Below the pieces are notes generated by a model. That model had not been told where the DNA came from and searched no databases. It saw only the letters and a program-made list of their open reading frames with translations. Positions 8,083-17,024 of a stretch of DNA of 64,000 nt are shown here, piece by piece. The position numbers and the translations under genes were made by a program. The stretch comes from a marine gamma proteobacterium HTCC2080 (lineage in GTDB: Bacteria; Pseudomonadota; Gammaproteobacteria; Pseudomonadales; Halieaceae), in the NCBI GenBank assembly GCA_000169115.1, contig AAVV01000001.1, positions 124,001 to 188,000 of the forward strand, given 5' to 3'. Position 1 is the first letter of the stretch; each line of letters begins with the position of its first letter.

Positions 8083-10536
8083 TTGAAGAAATCTGACCCT
8101 TCACAAAAATCACGAAAGCCTAAAGACCCTAACGCAGCCGTAGAGGCTAGTCGCTATGAAAATCCGATAGCGAGTCGTGAGGTGATTCTGGGGATACTAG
8201 AGGATTCTGGAGAGTTGTTTCAGCTGTCGGCTTTGGCCAGCAAACTCCATTTGTCCAGTGAACAAGATCTTGAAGCATTGCGGCGCAGGGTGATGGCGAT
8301 GCGTCGCGACGGACAGGTGCACCTAGATCGGCGGGGACGCATTGGCCTCTCCGACCGCCTTGAGTTGCAAACCTGTCGTGTCATTGGGCATCGCGATGGC
8401 TATGGCTTCGCCACGCCGGTCGAGGGCGGTGAAGACCTTTATCTCAGCAGTCGAGAGATGCAGAAGGTCTTTGATGGCGATCGCACTTTAGTGGCAACTA
8501 TCAGTACGGATGCCAAGGGGCGTCGAGAAGGCAAGGTTGTTGAAGTATTGGAGCGCGCGGTATCGGTACTGCCGGGTCGCTACATGGAGGAGAGCGGTAT
8601 TGGTTTTCTCCTGCCCTACAACACCCGTGTCACCCAGCATATTTTAATCCCACCCAATCAAAAGCGCGGCGCTCTGCCCGGTCAGATGGTGTCGGTGCGC
8701 ATTACCGACTATCCCACTCAGGTGTTGGGTGCTAAGGGTTCAGTGGAAGAAATTTTGGGTGACCACCTCGACCCTGGGCTTGAAATTGATATTGCCATAC
8801 GGGCGCATCAAATCCCTTGGCAGTGGCCCGACGCGGTGCTCGATGAGGCGGCGTCTCTGAGCGAAGAGCCCGATGCTGACGACAAGCGTGGTCGTATCGA
8901 TCTGCGAACTAGACCCTTCGTAACGATCGATGGTGAGGATGCTAGAGATTTTGACGATGCCGTGTACTGCGAGCCAGAGGGCAACGGTTTTCGATTGTGG
9001 GTTGCTATAGCCGACGTGTCTCATTACGTAGCGACCGGCTCTGCGCTTGATCAGGAGGCTGTTGAGCGGGGCAACTCCGTGTATTTTCCTGAGCGTGTGG
9101 TACCCATGTTCCCAGAGGTGCTCTCCAACGGGCTTTGCTCGCTAAAGCCGAAGGTGGATCGGCTGGCTATGGTTTGTGAAATGACCATTAATCAAAGCGG
9201 AGAGGTAGTTGGCAGTACATTTTACGAGGCGGTGATTCACTCTCACGCCAGGTTGACCTACACCGAGGTAGGTGAAGTACTAGAGCAGGGTTTTGCTGAT
9301 TCGGTAGCCTCTGAGCGGTACCCCGACCTGATGCATTTACATGCCCTTTACGACTGTCTCCGTGGGGCGCGTGAGTTGCGCGGCGCGATTGATTTCGAGA
9401 CCGTCGAAACGCGAATCGAGTTCAACGCTGAGCGCAAAATTGAAGCTATCGTTCCTGTTCACCGTAATGATGCTCACAAGCTAATTGAAGAGTGCATGCT
9501 CGCAGCTAATGTCGCAACGGCTCAGTTTTTGGAGGCCGCCGGTCTACCCGTATTGTTTCGGGTGCATGAGGGGCCTAGCACCGAGCGGCTCACTAATGTG
9601 CGCGAGTTTTTGGGTGAGTTAGGGCTAGATTTGGGCGGCGGTGAAAAGCCGACGCCCGATGATTACCAGCGATTATTGGCTACTGCGAAGGATCGGGACG
9701 ATGCCTCGGTGATTCAGACGATGCTGTTACGCTCGCTCAGTCAGGCGGTCTATCAGGCAGAGAACAAGGGCCACTTTGGATTGCATTACCCGGCCTATGC
9801 GCACTTCACATCACCAATTCGGCGATATCCCGACCTGTTGGTGCACCGAGCGATTCGCAGTCTCATCCGGGGAGGCAAGTTCACCAAGCAGACCCGCCGC
9901 GCTGAAGGTGCGCAACAGCAAAGCCGGTCCTCGTACCCTTACGAGTTGGCTGCAGTTACCGCGTTGGGAGAGCGCTGCTCGTTGACCGAGCGTCGTGCAG
10001 ACGATGCAACGCGTGAGGTTGATGCCTGGCTCAAATGTGAATTCCTGAGGGATAGGGTGGGCGAGCAATTTTCCGGGGTTATTGTGGCAGTGACGGCTTT
10101 TGGAATCTTCGTCGAGCTTAAGGATCTGTACATTGAAGGGCTGGTGCATATCAGCGCTTTGCCTGGAGATTATTATCACTTTGATGCGCCTAAACAGCGG
10201 TTGGTAGGAGAGCGAACACGTCGTACCTTCCAACTGGGCGGGGGAGTAGACGTCACTGTGGCTAGGGTTGATTTGGATGAACGAAAAATCGATTTGGAAA
10301 TGGTGGGAGCCTCAGACGCTAGGCCGTCTAAAGGACATAAAGGGGCTGGCGTCTCTGGCAAGAAAAAAAGTGCAGCAGGAAAATCTAGCGCCATTGGACC
10401 ACGCAAAAGCACCAAAAAATCGAGCAGCCAAGGGCGCTCTAAAGTCGCCAAAGCCAAAACGGGTAACAAGGCGGGTAAAAAGCAGGGCAGTAAGTCTCAA
10501 ACCGATGGGGCTAAGTCGGGGCGCAGTAAACGGTGA
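8083..10536 (+). CDS. rnr: Ribonuclease R
   Basis: Processive 3'-5' exoribonuclease of the RNB family that degrades structured RNA. In order: an N-terminal winged-helix part, cold-shock-like domains (RVIGHRDGYGFATP near residue 100), the RNB catalytic core with the acidic cluster ITIDGEDARDFDDAV-like segment near 280-290, the HRxIRxL segment near 590, and a C-terminal S1 domain (FSGVIVAVTAFGIFVEL). A Lys/Ser/Gly-rich basic tail of about 75 residues follows, as in E. coli RNase R. The start is TTG at 8083, preceded by CAGGAGAG at a slightly long spacing; the N-terminus (RYENPIASRE) matches the family. The stop overlaps the rlmB start. Confidence 0.95.
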   Translation: MKKSDPSQKSRKPKDPNAAVEASRYENPIASREVILGILEDSGELFQLSALASKLHLSSEQDLEALRRRVMAMRRDGQVHLDRRGRIGLSDRLELQTCRVIGHRDGYGFATPVEGGEDLYLSSREMQKVFDGDRTLVATISTDAKGRREGKVVEVLERAVSVLPGRYMEESGIGFLLPYNTRVTQHILIPPNQKRGALPGQMVSVRITDYPTQVLGAKGSVEEILGDHLDPGLEIDIAIRAHQIPWQWPDAVLDEAASLSEEPDADDKRGRIDLRTRPFVTIDGEDARDFDDAVYCEPEGNGFRLWVAIADVSHYVATGSALDQEAVERGNSVYFPERVVPMFPEVLSNGLCSLKPKVDRLAMVCEMTINQSGEVVGSTFYEAVIHSHARLTYTEVGEVLEQGFADSVASERYPDLMHLHALYDCLRGARELRGAIDFETVETRIEFNAERKIEAIVPVHRNDAHKLIEECMLAANVATAQFLEAAGLPVLFRVHEGPSTERLTNVREFLGELGLDLGGGEKPTPDDYQRLLATAKDRDDASVIQTMLLRSLSQAVYQAENKGHFGLHYPAYAHFTSPIRRYPDLLVHRAIRSLIRGGKFTKQTRRAEGAQQQSRSSYPYELAAVTALGERCSLTERRADDATREVDAWLKCEFLRDRVGEQFSGVIVAVTAFGIFVELKDLYIEGLVHISALPGDYYHFDAPKQRLVGERTRRTFQLGGGVDVTVARVDLDERKIDLEMVGASDARPSKGHKGAGVSGKKKSAAGKSSAIGPRKSTKKSSSQGRSKVAKAKTGNKAGKKQGSKSQTDGAKSGRSKR

Positions 10537-11276
10537 GTGATTGGGTTTATGGGTTTCACGCGGTAGAGGCATTACTGCGCAGAGAGCCTAGGGCGATCGC
10601 GACACTGTGGTTAGAAACTAACCGACGAGATAAACGCGCCCAGACTCTGCTGCAGCTTGCGGCAGATCAGGGTGTAGCGGTGGAGCGCGTTTCTGGAGCT
10701 GCCCTTGACGAGGTGGCTGCCGGACGCCATCAAGGCATTGCAGTTCAGGTTAAATCGGGCGCTACCACCGAGGCGATCGACGAAGCCGGATTAATGGTCT
10801 TGTTGCAGCGCCAGGATTCTCCCCTGCTTTTGATTCTCGATGGGGTCACTGATCCACACAATCTGGGCGCCTGTCTGCGAACAGCAGATGCAGCTGGTGT
10901 CACTGCGGTCGTGGTTCCCCAAGATGGTGCCGCCGGTCTCTCTCCCGTAGCGCGCAAGGTGGCCTGCGGTGCCGCAGACACCGTGCCCTTTGTCCGAGTG
11001 ACTAACCTCGCGAGAACGCTGGGCCAGCTAAAAGCGGCTGGTGTTTGGCTAATTGGTACCAGTGATAAAGCCTCCCGCACGCTGTTCGAGCAGGATTTCT
11101 CTGGGCCCGTGGCCATAGTTATGGGCGCTGAAGGGGCGGGGATGCGACGCTTAACAGAGGAAAACTGTGATTTTTTGGTAAGTTTACCAATGCAGGGAGC
11201 TGTTTCTAGCCTTAATGTGTCGGTGGCCACGGGTATCTGTCTGTTTGAGGCGGTTAGGCAGCGACACAGCCATTAA
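10533..11276 (+). CDS. rlmB: 23S rRNA Gm2251 2'-O-methyltransferase
   Basis: SPOUT-class SAM-dependent methyltransferase that methylates G2251 in the ribosomal P loop. The knotted C-terminal motifs are visible: LILDGVTDPHNLGACLRTADAAG, IVMGAEGAGMRRL and SLPMQGAVSSLNVSVA, after a short N-terminal substrate-binding domain (YGFHAVEALL). The 247-residue length is normal. The GTG start overlaps the rnr stop as GTGA, so the pair is translationally coupled, the usual gammaproteobacterial arrangement. Confidence 0.96.
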   Translation: MSDWVYGFHAVEALLRREPRAIATLWLETNRRDKRAQTLLQLAADQGVAVERVSGAALDEVAAGRHQGIAVQVKSGATTEAIDEAGLMVLLQRQDSPLLLILDGVTDPHNLGACLRTADAAGVTAVVVPQDGAAGLSPVARKVACGAADTVPFVRVTNLARTLGQLKAAGVWLIGTSDKASRTLFEQDFSGPVAIVMGAEGAGMRRLTEENCDFLVSLPMQGAVSSLNVSVATGICLFEAVRQRHSH

Positions 11277-11328
11277 TTTTGATGCGCAAATATAAGTAAG
11301 GCGCCAAAAAAGGCACAAAATAGCGGCA

Positions 11329-11357
11329 TTGCATTGTGTCTTGGTGCTGGGTAAACT
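11329..11357 (+). promoter_or_regulatory. Candidate sigma-70 promoter of the rpsF operon
   Basis: TTGCAT and TAAACT are separated by exactly 17 bases, about 90 bases before the rpsF start and just upstream of the leader hairpin. The match to consensus is moderate; the assignment relies on spacing and on a ribosomal-protein operon starting here. Confidence 0.4.
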
Positions 11358-11400
11358 CCGCGCCTCAGAAAATTAGGCGGGGTGCAAACCCCATCTCCTT

Positions 11401-11423
11401 GCCATACCGCTGAAGCGGGTGGC
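11401..11423 (+). promoter_or_regulatory. Candidate S6:S18 autoregulatory leader hairpin
   Basis: In the expected rpsF mRNA leader, GCCA and TGGC can pair around a CCGC/GCGG stem with a TGAA loop; a TA sits unpaired beside CCG. Bacterial rpsF leaders commonly bind the S6:S18 complex through a hairpin with a CCG element, so this may be the autogenous operator. It ends nine bases before the Shine-Dalgarno sequence. The match was judged by eye only. Confidence 0.4.
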
Positions 11424-11445
11424 GCAATCCGAAAGGAGTGATCGA

Positions 11446-11901
11446 GTGCGACACTACGAAGTTGTGTTTATGGTTCATCCCGACCAGTCAGAACAGGTTC
11501 CGGGCATGATCGAGCGTTATTCAGCCGTCATTACGAAAGACGGCGGAACAGTCCACCGGCTCGAGGACTGGGGTCGGCGTCAGCTGGCATACCACATCAA
11601 TAAGGTGCATAAAGCGCACTACATTTTGATGAACGTTGAGGCTTCCAATGAAGCAATGGAAGAGTTAAGCACTACCTTCCGCTATAACGACGCCGTTATC
11701 CGAAATCTCGTTATACGCCGCGATGAGCTGGTGGCCGAAGAGTCACTGATCATGAAGGCAGAGAAAGAAGATCGTGAGCGCAAATCCCGTTATCAGGAGC
11801 GACAGGCGGCTGAGTCAAAGCCCCCAGAAGCTGAGAAAGATAGCGAAGACGCTCCGGCAGATGCCGAAGACCCATCAGATTCAGACAACAGCGAGGAGTG
11901 A
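11446..11901 (+). CDS. rpsF: Small ribosomal subunit protein S6
   Basis: Primary 16S rRNA-associated protein that pairs with S18 on the platform of the 30S subunit. The S6 fold sequence is clear ([50 protein letters not shown]). The GTG at 11446 is chosen because AAGGAG sits seven bases before it and the protein then starts as S6 usually does. A long acidic, Glu/Asp/Ser-rich C-terminal tail follows, as in many gammaproteobacteria. The S18 gene follows after three bases. Confidence 0.96.
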   Translation: MRHYEVVFMVHPDQSEQVPGMIERYSAVITKDGGTVHRLEDWGRRQLAYHINKVHKAHYILMNVEASNEAMEELSTTFRYNDAVIRNLVIRRDELVAEESLIMKAEKEDRERKSRYQERQAAESKPPEAEKDSEDAPADAEDPSDSDNSEE

Positions 11902-11904
11902 GAT

Positions 11905-12132
11905 ATGTCTCGTTTTTTCCGTCGACGTAAGTTTTGTAAGTTCACTGCCGAAGGCGTCAAAGAGATCGATTACAAAGACCTCGAGACTCTGAAGCAATAC
12001 ATCACCGAGACTGGCAAGATTGTTCCCAGTCGTATTACGGGTACTAAAGCCAAGTACCAACGGCAGCTGGCTACGGCTGTGAAGCGTGCACGATTTTTGG
12101 CGCTGTTGCCGTACACCGACGCTCACCAGTAA
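11905..12132 (+). CDS. rpsR: Small ribosomal subunit protein S18
   Basis: A 75-residue basic protein with family sequence throughout ([43 protein letters not shown]). It binds S6 and 16S rRNA in the 30S platform. GAGGAG overlaps the rpsF end and precedes the ATG. It is co-transcribed with rpsF and probably with the downstream membrane protein and rplI. Confidence 0.98.
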   Translation: MSRFFRRRKFCKFTAEGVKEIDYKDLETLKQYITETGKIVPSRITGTKAKYQRQLATAVKRARFLALLPYTDAHQ

Positions 12133-12144
12133 GCCGGTGAAGTA

Positions 12145-13017
12145 ATGCGCGGCCTCGCAGAATTTATTATGCGTGGCCGCTGGCAGGCGCTAGCGGTCGC
12201 GGTAGTTGGTGCGGGGAGTTTGCTTTTTGGCTGGCTCAGCGCGGCGGCAATCGCGTTGGTAACGTTACGCAAGGGCGTTATCGATGGAAGTTGGCTGGTG
12301 CTTTGGGCATTGTTGCCGGCACTGCTAGCCGCTTGGATGAGCGGAGATGTCGGCAGCATAGTGTTGCTTGCTGGCACCTTTGTGCTGGCGGCGACACTGC
12401 GAGTTACGGTAAGCCTGGCGATGGCCATTTTAGCCAGCGTGGGGCTTGGGTTAATCGGTGGTGCAGCGCTGTTGTTGATCAGCGGCGAGTTTTTAGATCA
12501 GTTGGTGTTGGTATTTTCCGAGCTAATCGGAGAAATCGAGGCCAACATGACGGGAGCAGGCGAGGCAATAGCATTGCAGCGCCCAACCCCCATGCAGGTC
12601 GCCGGTATCTTGGCTGCTGGTAATGCTGTTACTGCGGTGCTGAGTTTGCTGTTAGCTAGGTATTGGCAAGCATTGTTATACAACCCGGGAGGTTTTCGGG
12701 TTGAGTTCCACCGGCTTCGATTGCCGGTTGGGGCCACTTTAAGCTTGGGTGCTTTGGCGATCGTGTTGTGGTTGCAGGCCCCCTGGATAAGTGGATGGGC
12801 GTTGGTTTGGGCCGTGCCTCTTATGTTTGCTGGGTTTGCCTTGGTGCATGCCTGGGTTGCGGCGACTCGCCGAGGGAACGGCAGTCTCGTTATGTTTTAT
12901 GCGATGTGGCTGTTCTTTGACCCCGTTAAAGGGTTGTTGTTGGGCGTAGTCATGGCTGATGCGCTATTGGATTTCAGACGCCGGTGGTCTTCGGCGTCAA
13001 CGGATGGGGAAGCCTGA
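12145..13017 (+). CDS. DUF2232 (YybS-like) membrane protein
   Basis: A 290-residue protein with about eight hydrophobic segments, rich in Ala, Leu and Gly. Its place between rpsR and rplI is where Pseudomonas and relatives carry a DUF2232 membrane protein, and this is the main reason for the assignment. The function of the family is unknown. It starts 12 bases after rpsR and ends 54 bases before rplI, so it is probably part of the ribosomal operon. Confidence 0.8.
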   Translation: MRGLAEFIMRGRWQALAVAVVGAGSLLFGWLSAAAIALVTLRKGVIDGSWLVLWALLPALLAAWMSGDVGSIVLLAGTFVLAATLRVTVSLAMAILASVGLGLIGGAALLLISGEFLDQLVLVFSELIGEIEANMTGAGEAIALQRPTPMQVAGILAAGNAVTAVLSLLLARYWQALLYNPGGFRVEFHRLRLPVGATLSLGALAIVLWLQAPWISGWALVWAVPLMFAGFALVHAWVAATRRGNGSLVMFYAMWLFFDPVKGLLLGVVMADALLDFRRRWSSASTDGEA

Positions 13018-13071
13018 GGCTTCAGGAATTTGTCGTAACGGTGTCGGTTAATCCGACTGCGAGGATTTGAG

Positions 13072-13521
13072 ATGGAAATTATTTTGCTGGAAAACGTGGG
13101 TAACCTAGGCAGCCTTGGCGACAAGGTTGAAGTAAAAGCAGGTTACGGACGGAACTTCCTAATTCCCCATGGCAAAGCGGTACCTGCAACGGGTGATAAC
13201 GTGGCTAAGTTTGAAGCGCGACGGGCTGATCTTGAAGCGGCGGCCGCCGCTTCACTGGAAGCCGCTGAGAAGCGTGCTGCAGCTATCGTCGAGTTGGCCG
13301 CTATTTCTATTGAAGCGACCTCGGGAGAAGAAGGGAAGCTCTTCGGCTCCGTCGGTACTCGAGATATTTCCGACGCAATCACTGCGGCGGGCGTTGATAT
13401 TGATAAAGCTGAAGTTCGCTTGCCAGAGGGTGTCATCCGGGAGCTAGGCGAATACGAAGTTATGCTGCAGTTGCACGGAAATGTAGCCACCAGCATTGCG
13501 GTGTCAGTCGTCTCTGCCTAA
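13072..13521 (+). CDS. rplI: Large ribosomal subunit protein L9
   Basis: A two-domain 23S rRNA-binding protein at the base of the L1 stalk. The N-terminal rRNA-binding domain is canonical ([22 protein letters not shown], followed by [14 protein letters not shown]), followed by the long connecting helix ([21 protein letters not shown]) and the C-terminal domain ([15 protein letters not shown]). The length of 149 residues is standard. GAGGATTTGAG precedes the ATG. Confidence 0.98.
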   Translation: MEIILLENVGNLGSLGDKVEVKAGYGRNFLIPHGKAVPATGDNVAKFEARRADLEAAAAASLEAAEKRAAAIVELAAISIEATSGEEGKLFGSVGTRDISDAITAAGVDIDKAEVRLPEGVIRELGEYEVMLQLHGNVATSIAVSVVSA

Positions 13522-13640
13522 GTTTGCGAGCAGGGCTTAGCAGCTAGGCCCGCTATTTTCATCGGTGCAAACCAACTCGGGCGTACCCAGTGCGCCCTTG
13601 CATAGGTTATGCTGCACTGCCGGACACCGGATAGCTGTTA

Positions 13641-15041
13641 ATGACACAATCTTCATCCCCTTCTTACCCAACATCATCGGGTGATTTAGACCTCGAACGC
13701 ATTCGTATGCAGCCGCAGTCGGTTGAAGCCGAGCGTTCGGTTATCGGCGGACTGCTTATCTCTCCAGAGGGCTGGGATGCAATCGCTGAAGTCGTGGTTT
13801 CCGAAGATTTCTACCGGCCCGAGCACCGGGCTATTTTCCGTCAGATCGCAAAACTCGTCGATTTGGGACAGCCTGTCGACGTCATCACCGTTGCTGACAG
13901 ACTGCTGGCTACCGGTGAGCTAGACGCCGCCGGCGGCCATACTTATCTCGCTGAATTGGCAGAAACAACACCTACCGCGGCAAATATCCGTGCCTATGCG
14001 ACTGCAGTGCATGAACGCGCGGTACTCAGAAAATTGATTGGCGCGGCACAGGATATCGCCAGCACAGGCTTTCACCCCGAGGGTCGTTCCGCTGAAGAGC
14101 TGCTCGACGAGGCCGAGCGGCGAATCATGCAAATTTCAGAGGAGGGCCCTAAGACCGGGGGAGCCCGTGCCATGGAACCTCTGCTTCAGGGTGCCCTTGA
14201 GCGCATTGAAGAGTTGTTTCAGAGTGGCGGCGAAATTTTAGGCTTAACCACGGGATTCATAGACCTCGATCGCATGACTTCCGGCCTTCAGGATTCTGAT
14301 TTGGTTATTGTGGCGGGTCGTCCCTCAATGGGAAAAACTGCTTTTGCCATGAATCTGGTCGAAAATGCGGCCTCGGGCAGTGAGAAACCTATTTTAGTCT
14401 TTTCGATGGAGATGCCGGCAGAGCAGCTGGTTATTCGAATGATGTCCTCCTTAGGCAAGATTGATCAGACGCGTGTGCGAACGGGAAAGCTTGAACAGGA
14501 GGATTGGCCAAAACTCTCTGCCGCCATGGCAAAGTTAAAGGAAGCGAATGTTTTCATTGACGATACACCAGCGCTGACCCCTACCGAAGTGCGTTCCCGT
14601 GCACGACGGGTCGCTAGGGAGCAGGGTTCCTTGGGGATGATTATGGTGGATTATCTGCAGCTCATGCGCGTTGCGGGCTCGAACGAAGGGCGCACCGCAG
14701 AGATCTCAGAGATTTCTCGCAGCCTCAAGGCGATTGCTAAAGAGTTTAAGTGTCCTGTTGTTGCGCTATCGCAGTTGAATCGAGCACTTGAGCAGCGACC
14801 CAATAAGCGCCCCGTAAACTCTGATCTACGTGAATCCGGCGCGATTGAGCAGGATGCTGATGTCATCATGTTTATTTATCGCGATGAGGTCTATCACGAA
14901 GACTCCCCGGACCAAGGCACTGCCGAGATTATTATTGGCAAGCAGCGAAACGGTCCTATCGGCACCTGTCGTCTCGCATTTCAGGGCGAATATACTCGGT
15001 TCGATAATCTGGCTCGAGGTGATTACGGCGGTTACGCTTAA
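13641..15041 (+). CDS. dnaB: Replicative DNA helicase DnaB
   Basis: Hexameric 5'-3' helicase of the replication fork. The N-terminal primase-interacting domain (PQSVEAERSVIGGLL) is followed by a linker and a RecA-like domain with TTGFIDLDRMTSGLQ, Walker A AGRPSMGKTA near residue 225, the VDYLQLM Walker B region near 338, and RESGAIEQDADVI. The 466-residue length is normal. It ends in tandem TAA stops, immediately followed by a 7-base tandem repeat array. On the far side of the array a lambda-P-like and DnaT-like operon faces dnaB, which is unusual and functionally suggestive. Confidence 0.97.
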   Translation: MTQSSSPSYPTSSGDLDLERIRMQPQSVEAERSVIGGLLISPEGWDAIAEVVVSEDFYRPEHRAIFRQIAKLVDLGQPVDVITVADRLLATGELDAAGGHTYLAELAETTPTAANIRAYATAVHERAVLRKLIGAAQDIASTGFHPEGRSAEELLDEAERRIMQISEEGPKTGGARAMEPLLQGALERIEELFQSGGEILGLTTGFIDLDRMTSGLQDSDLVIVAGRPSMGKTAFAMNLVENAASGSEKPILVFSMEMPAEQLVIRMMSSLGKIDQTRVRTGKLEQEDWPKLSAAMAKLKEANVFIDDTPALTPTEVRSRARRVAREQGSLGMIMVDYLQLMRVAGSNEGRTAEISEISRSLKAIAKEFKCPVVALSQLNRALEQRPNKRPVNSDLRESGAIEQDADVIMFIYRDEVYHEDSPDQGTAEIIIGKQRNGPIGTCRLAFQGEYTRFDNLARGDYGGYA

Positions 15042-15044
15042 TAA

Positions 15045-15135
15045 GCCCAAAGCCCAAAGCCCAAAGCCCAAAGCCCAAAGCCCAAAGCCCAAAGCCCAAA
15101 GCCCAAAGCCCAAAGCCCAAAGCCCAAAGCCCAAA
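15045..15135. repeat. Thirteen perfect tandem copies of a 7-base unit (GCCCAAA)
   Basis: The array begins three bases after the dnaB stop and runs 91 bases without an error, followed by GCTTTTT. It lies between the convergent dnaB and lambda-P-like genes. There is no spacer sequence, so it is not CRISPR. Perfect identity implies recent slippage, so copy number may vary between strains. The unit has no internal symmetry and would not form a hairpin; the T-rich end might help termination. Confidence 0.98.
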
Positions 15136-15196
15136 GCTTTTTCCCTTTAAGCAAACCTGTCATGCCGCCGTTTGCTCAGGCGCACCAGACGAGGTA

Positions 15197-15868
15197 TTAA
15201 AGATTTAGTGCTTCTCGAAGCGTGTTTAGGGCCGCTTGCCGCTCTTCGGTGGACATCGCGACAGTGGTTGGCTCTGGCAGCTCAGCGTGTGCGGGCAAGG
15301 CGATGGTTTCGCCCCGACTCAACCGCGCTACCCAGCGATCATAATGGCTTTTAAAAACTGGCAAGGTCATACGCTCGGCATTGTTGCTCAAAAAAAACCA
15401 ATCGCTGTCCCGGCCCGCGAAGTACACCACAGGGTGGGACCAGGTTTGTGTCAGCTTTGGCGAGGGCTTCTCGCAGGCTTCTATAAAAGCTTCTCTTAAG
15501 GGTGGTACGCCCAGGCGCTCAAGTGCCAGCTGACAGCAGTCGAGCATGCGCTTGAGTGTAGGTAAGTATTCACTATCTTCAATCGCGCGTTTTGCTCCGG
15601 TCAAAATTGACTCAGTGGTAAAGCTCGATAGGGCTTCTAGCCACAGGCGCTTAATTTGGTTGAGCTGGGTGGTATCGGCATAGGCGGCATAAAACTGGTT
15701 GTGGTAATTCAACCTAAACAGGGCAAAAACTTGGTTGATTGCATCAGCGAGATCATCTCTCGGTATCGCATCAGTTGGCCCAGCTCGTGTCGCTGAGGTC
15801 GTCAGCGATGGATCGGTCCCGCGTACGATGTTCTCCGCCAGACTGCCCACGTCCTTGCTGTCCGCCAT
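15197..15868 (-). CDS. Phage-lambda-P-like replication protein (putative DnaB helicase loader)
   Basis: A 223-residue protein whose core resembles lambda replication protein P: a helical region (INQVFALFRLNYHNQF, IKRLWLEAL, SILTGAKRAIEDSEYLPTL, near residues 45-108) and the C-terminal ARLSRGETIALP region corresponding to lambda ARINRGEAIPEP. Lambda P binds DnaB and loads it at the origin. GGGAG precedes the ATG at a good distance, supporting this start even though it makes a 98-base overlap with the end of the upstream DnaT-like gene. There are no phage structural genes nearby, so this looks like a resident chromosomal gene. Loader function is inferred, not shown. Confidence 0.8.
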   Translation of the reverse strand: MADSKDVGSLAENIVRGTDPSLTTSATRAGPTDAIPRDDLADAINQVFALFRLNYHNQFYAAYADTTQLNQIKRLWLEALSSFTTESILTGAKRAIEDSEYLPTLKRMLDCCQLALERLGVPPLREAFIEACEKPSPKLTQTWSHPVVYFAGRDSDWFFLSNNAERMTLPVFKSHYDRWVARLSRGETIALPAHAELPEPTTVAMSTEERQAALNTLREALNL

Positions 15869-16991
15869 GGTCGCTCCCTTTTTTACTTATTTGGCCTTGT
15901 TCCCAGCGCCACTGATGTTTTACGTGTTGCAGAAATTTACTGTTCCAAGATGTCTGAAGGTCACCGGAATCGCACCAGAACACGCGAAACTCTCCAAGCC
16001 TGTCCATGGCGTACGAGCGGTCAATGTTTGATAGAGCGAGCACCTCAAAGACTTGCTCACTGGGTTGCCAGTCGCCGGTCATGGGCCGGGGCTCGGGGCT
16101 GTGTCCCAGGCCAGCTTGAAAGCGCACCCATCGTTGTCGAACCCAGCCGATAAATTTGCTGTTGACCTCCTTTGGAGGTCCGCCTCGTTCGCGCCAGTAC
16201 AAAACAAACTCCGGTCGCATTGAGTCAATGAACTCAAGATCGACGCCATTACCCGTCATGATATCCAACGCGTCGTCGCTGGGGCGCCAATTTTGATCGA
16301 AAGCGGGTGGGGGTGCGATTTCAAAAGCGGGGTGTTGGCTTTGGTGGCGCCTCCAGGCGCTGAGAACGTGCTGCCTGAAGCGGTTATCTGGCGCCGGATC
16401 TGCTGCAGCAGGGCTGAAGTTGGGTAGCTGCGACAGCGCAAACTGTCTGTCAATTCCATGACTTAAGTGCAGCAGATCCAGCAGATCTTCCGATGGCTGC
16501 CAAGGCCGAGTAGCTGTTCTTCCCAAGTGGTTGTTTGGTTCGCCTTTGAGCGCAGACGGCGCGTCAGAGACTGCTTGGGTTTTTAGTTTGGAGTGGTGCG
16601 ATGAAGGCTGGGCTTCGGTTTTACCCAGTGCCTGAGCCGACTGAGATGCCACGGCTGAAATTCGCATCACATTAGAGTTTTGGCTTTCATTGCGTACATG
16701 AATGATACCCAAGGCTTCAAGCCGAGCAAGAAGCTCACGAATTTTAGGCCCCTTCCAGAAAGGGAAGTTACGCTCAAACTCCGCTAGGGCAACGCATTGA
16801 CTTGCCTGAGGCCTTACCGAGAGCAGCTCACCTAGCCCTTGCAGTAAAATAGCCTCTTCCAAGCCTATGGTTGCCGCGAGATCTGGTGAAAACGTCAGCT
16901 GACGATCGGGAATGAGAGAAGCTGGTGGCATGCAGTTAGGGATCTTAGGCTTGGGTTTGCTAGCATACCGCTGTGGAGCCTGTTCGTGCAC
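15771..16991 (-). CDS. Primosomal protein with three DnaT-like domains
   Basis: A 406-residue protein. The N-terminal 100 residues resemble a winged-helix-type module (LIPDRQLTFSPDLAATIGLE, WKGPKIRELLARLEALGI). After a polar linker come three copies of the DnaT C-terminal domain pattern W-x-P-S near residues 164, 230 and 300; the best copies end in SKFIGWVRQRW and WNSKFLQHVKHQW. The first copy is the most diverged. In E. coli DnaT helps PriA/PriB and DnaC reload DnaB during replication restart. The start is uncertain: GTG at 16991, or ATG at 16931 just before the conserved segment; neither has a strong ribosome-binding site. It forms an operon with the lambda-P-like gene, facing dnaB, and is divergent from radA. 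Confidence 0.82.
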   Translation of the reverse strand: MHEQAPQRYASKPKPKIPNCMPPASLIPDRQLTFSPDLAATIGLEEAILLQGLGELLSVRPQASQCVALAEFERNFPFWKGPKIRELLARLEALGIIHVRNESQNSNVMRISAVASQSAQALGKTEAQPSSHHSKLKTQAVSDAPSALKGEPNNHLGRTATRPWQPSEDLLDLLHLSHGIDRQFALSQLPNFSPAAADPAPDNRFRQHVLSAWRRHQSQHPAFEIAPPPAFDQNWRPSDDALDIMTGNGVDLEFIDSMRPEFVLYWRERGGPPKEVNSKFIGWVRQRWVRFQAGLGHSPEPRPMTGDWQPSEQVFEVLALSNIDRSYAMDRLGEFRVFWCDSGDLQTSWNSKFLQHVKHQWRWEQGQISKKGSDHGGQQGRGQSGGEHRTRDRSIADDLSDTSWAN

Positions 16992-17024
16992 CTTCTTGTC
17001 GTTAATCTTCTTTAGGAATCGTTT

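Noticed and set aside
15045-15135. CRISPR array
   Set aside because: Unit length is seven bases with no spacers and no cas genes.
15197-16991. Prophage remnant
   Set aside because: Only replication-type genes are present; no integrase, repressor or structural genes flank them, and both neighbours are housekeeping genes.
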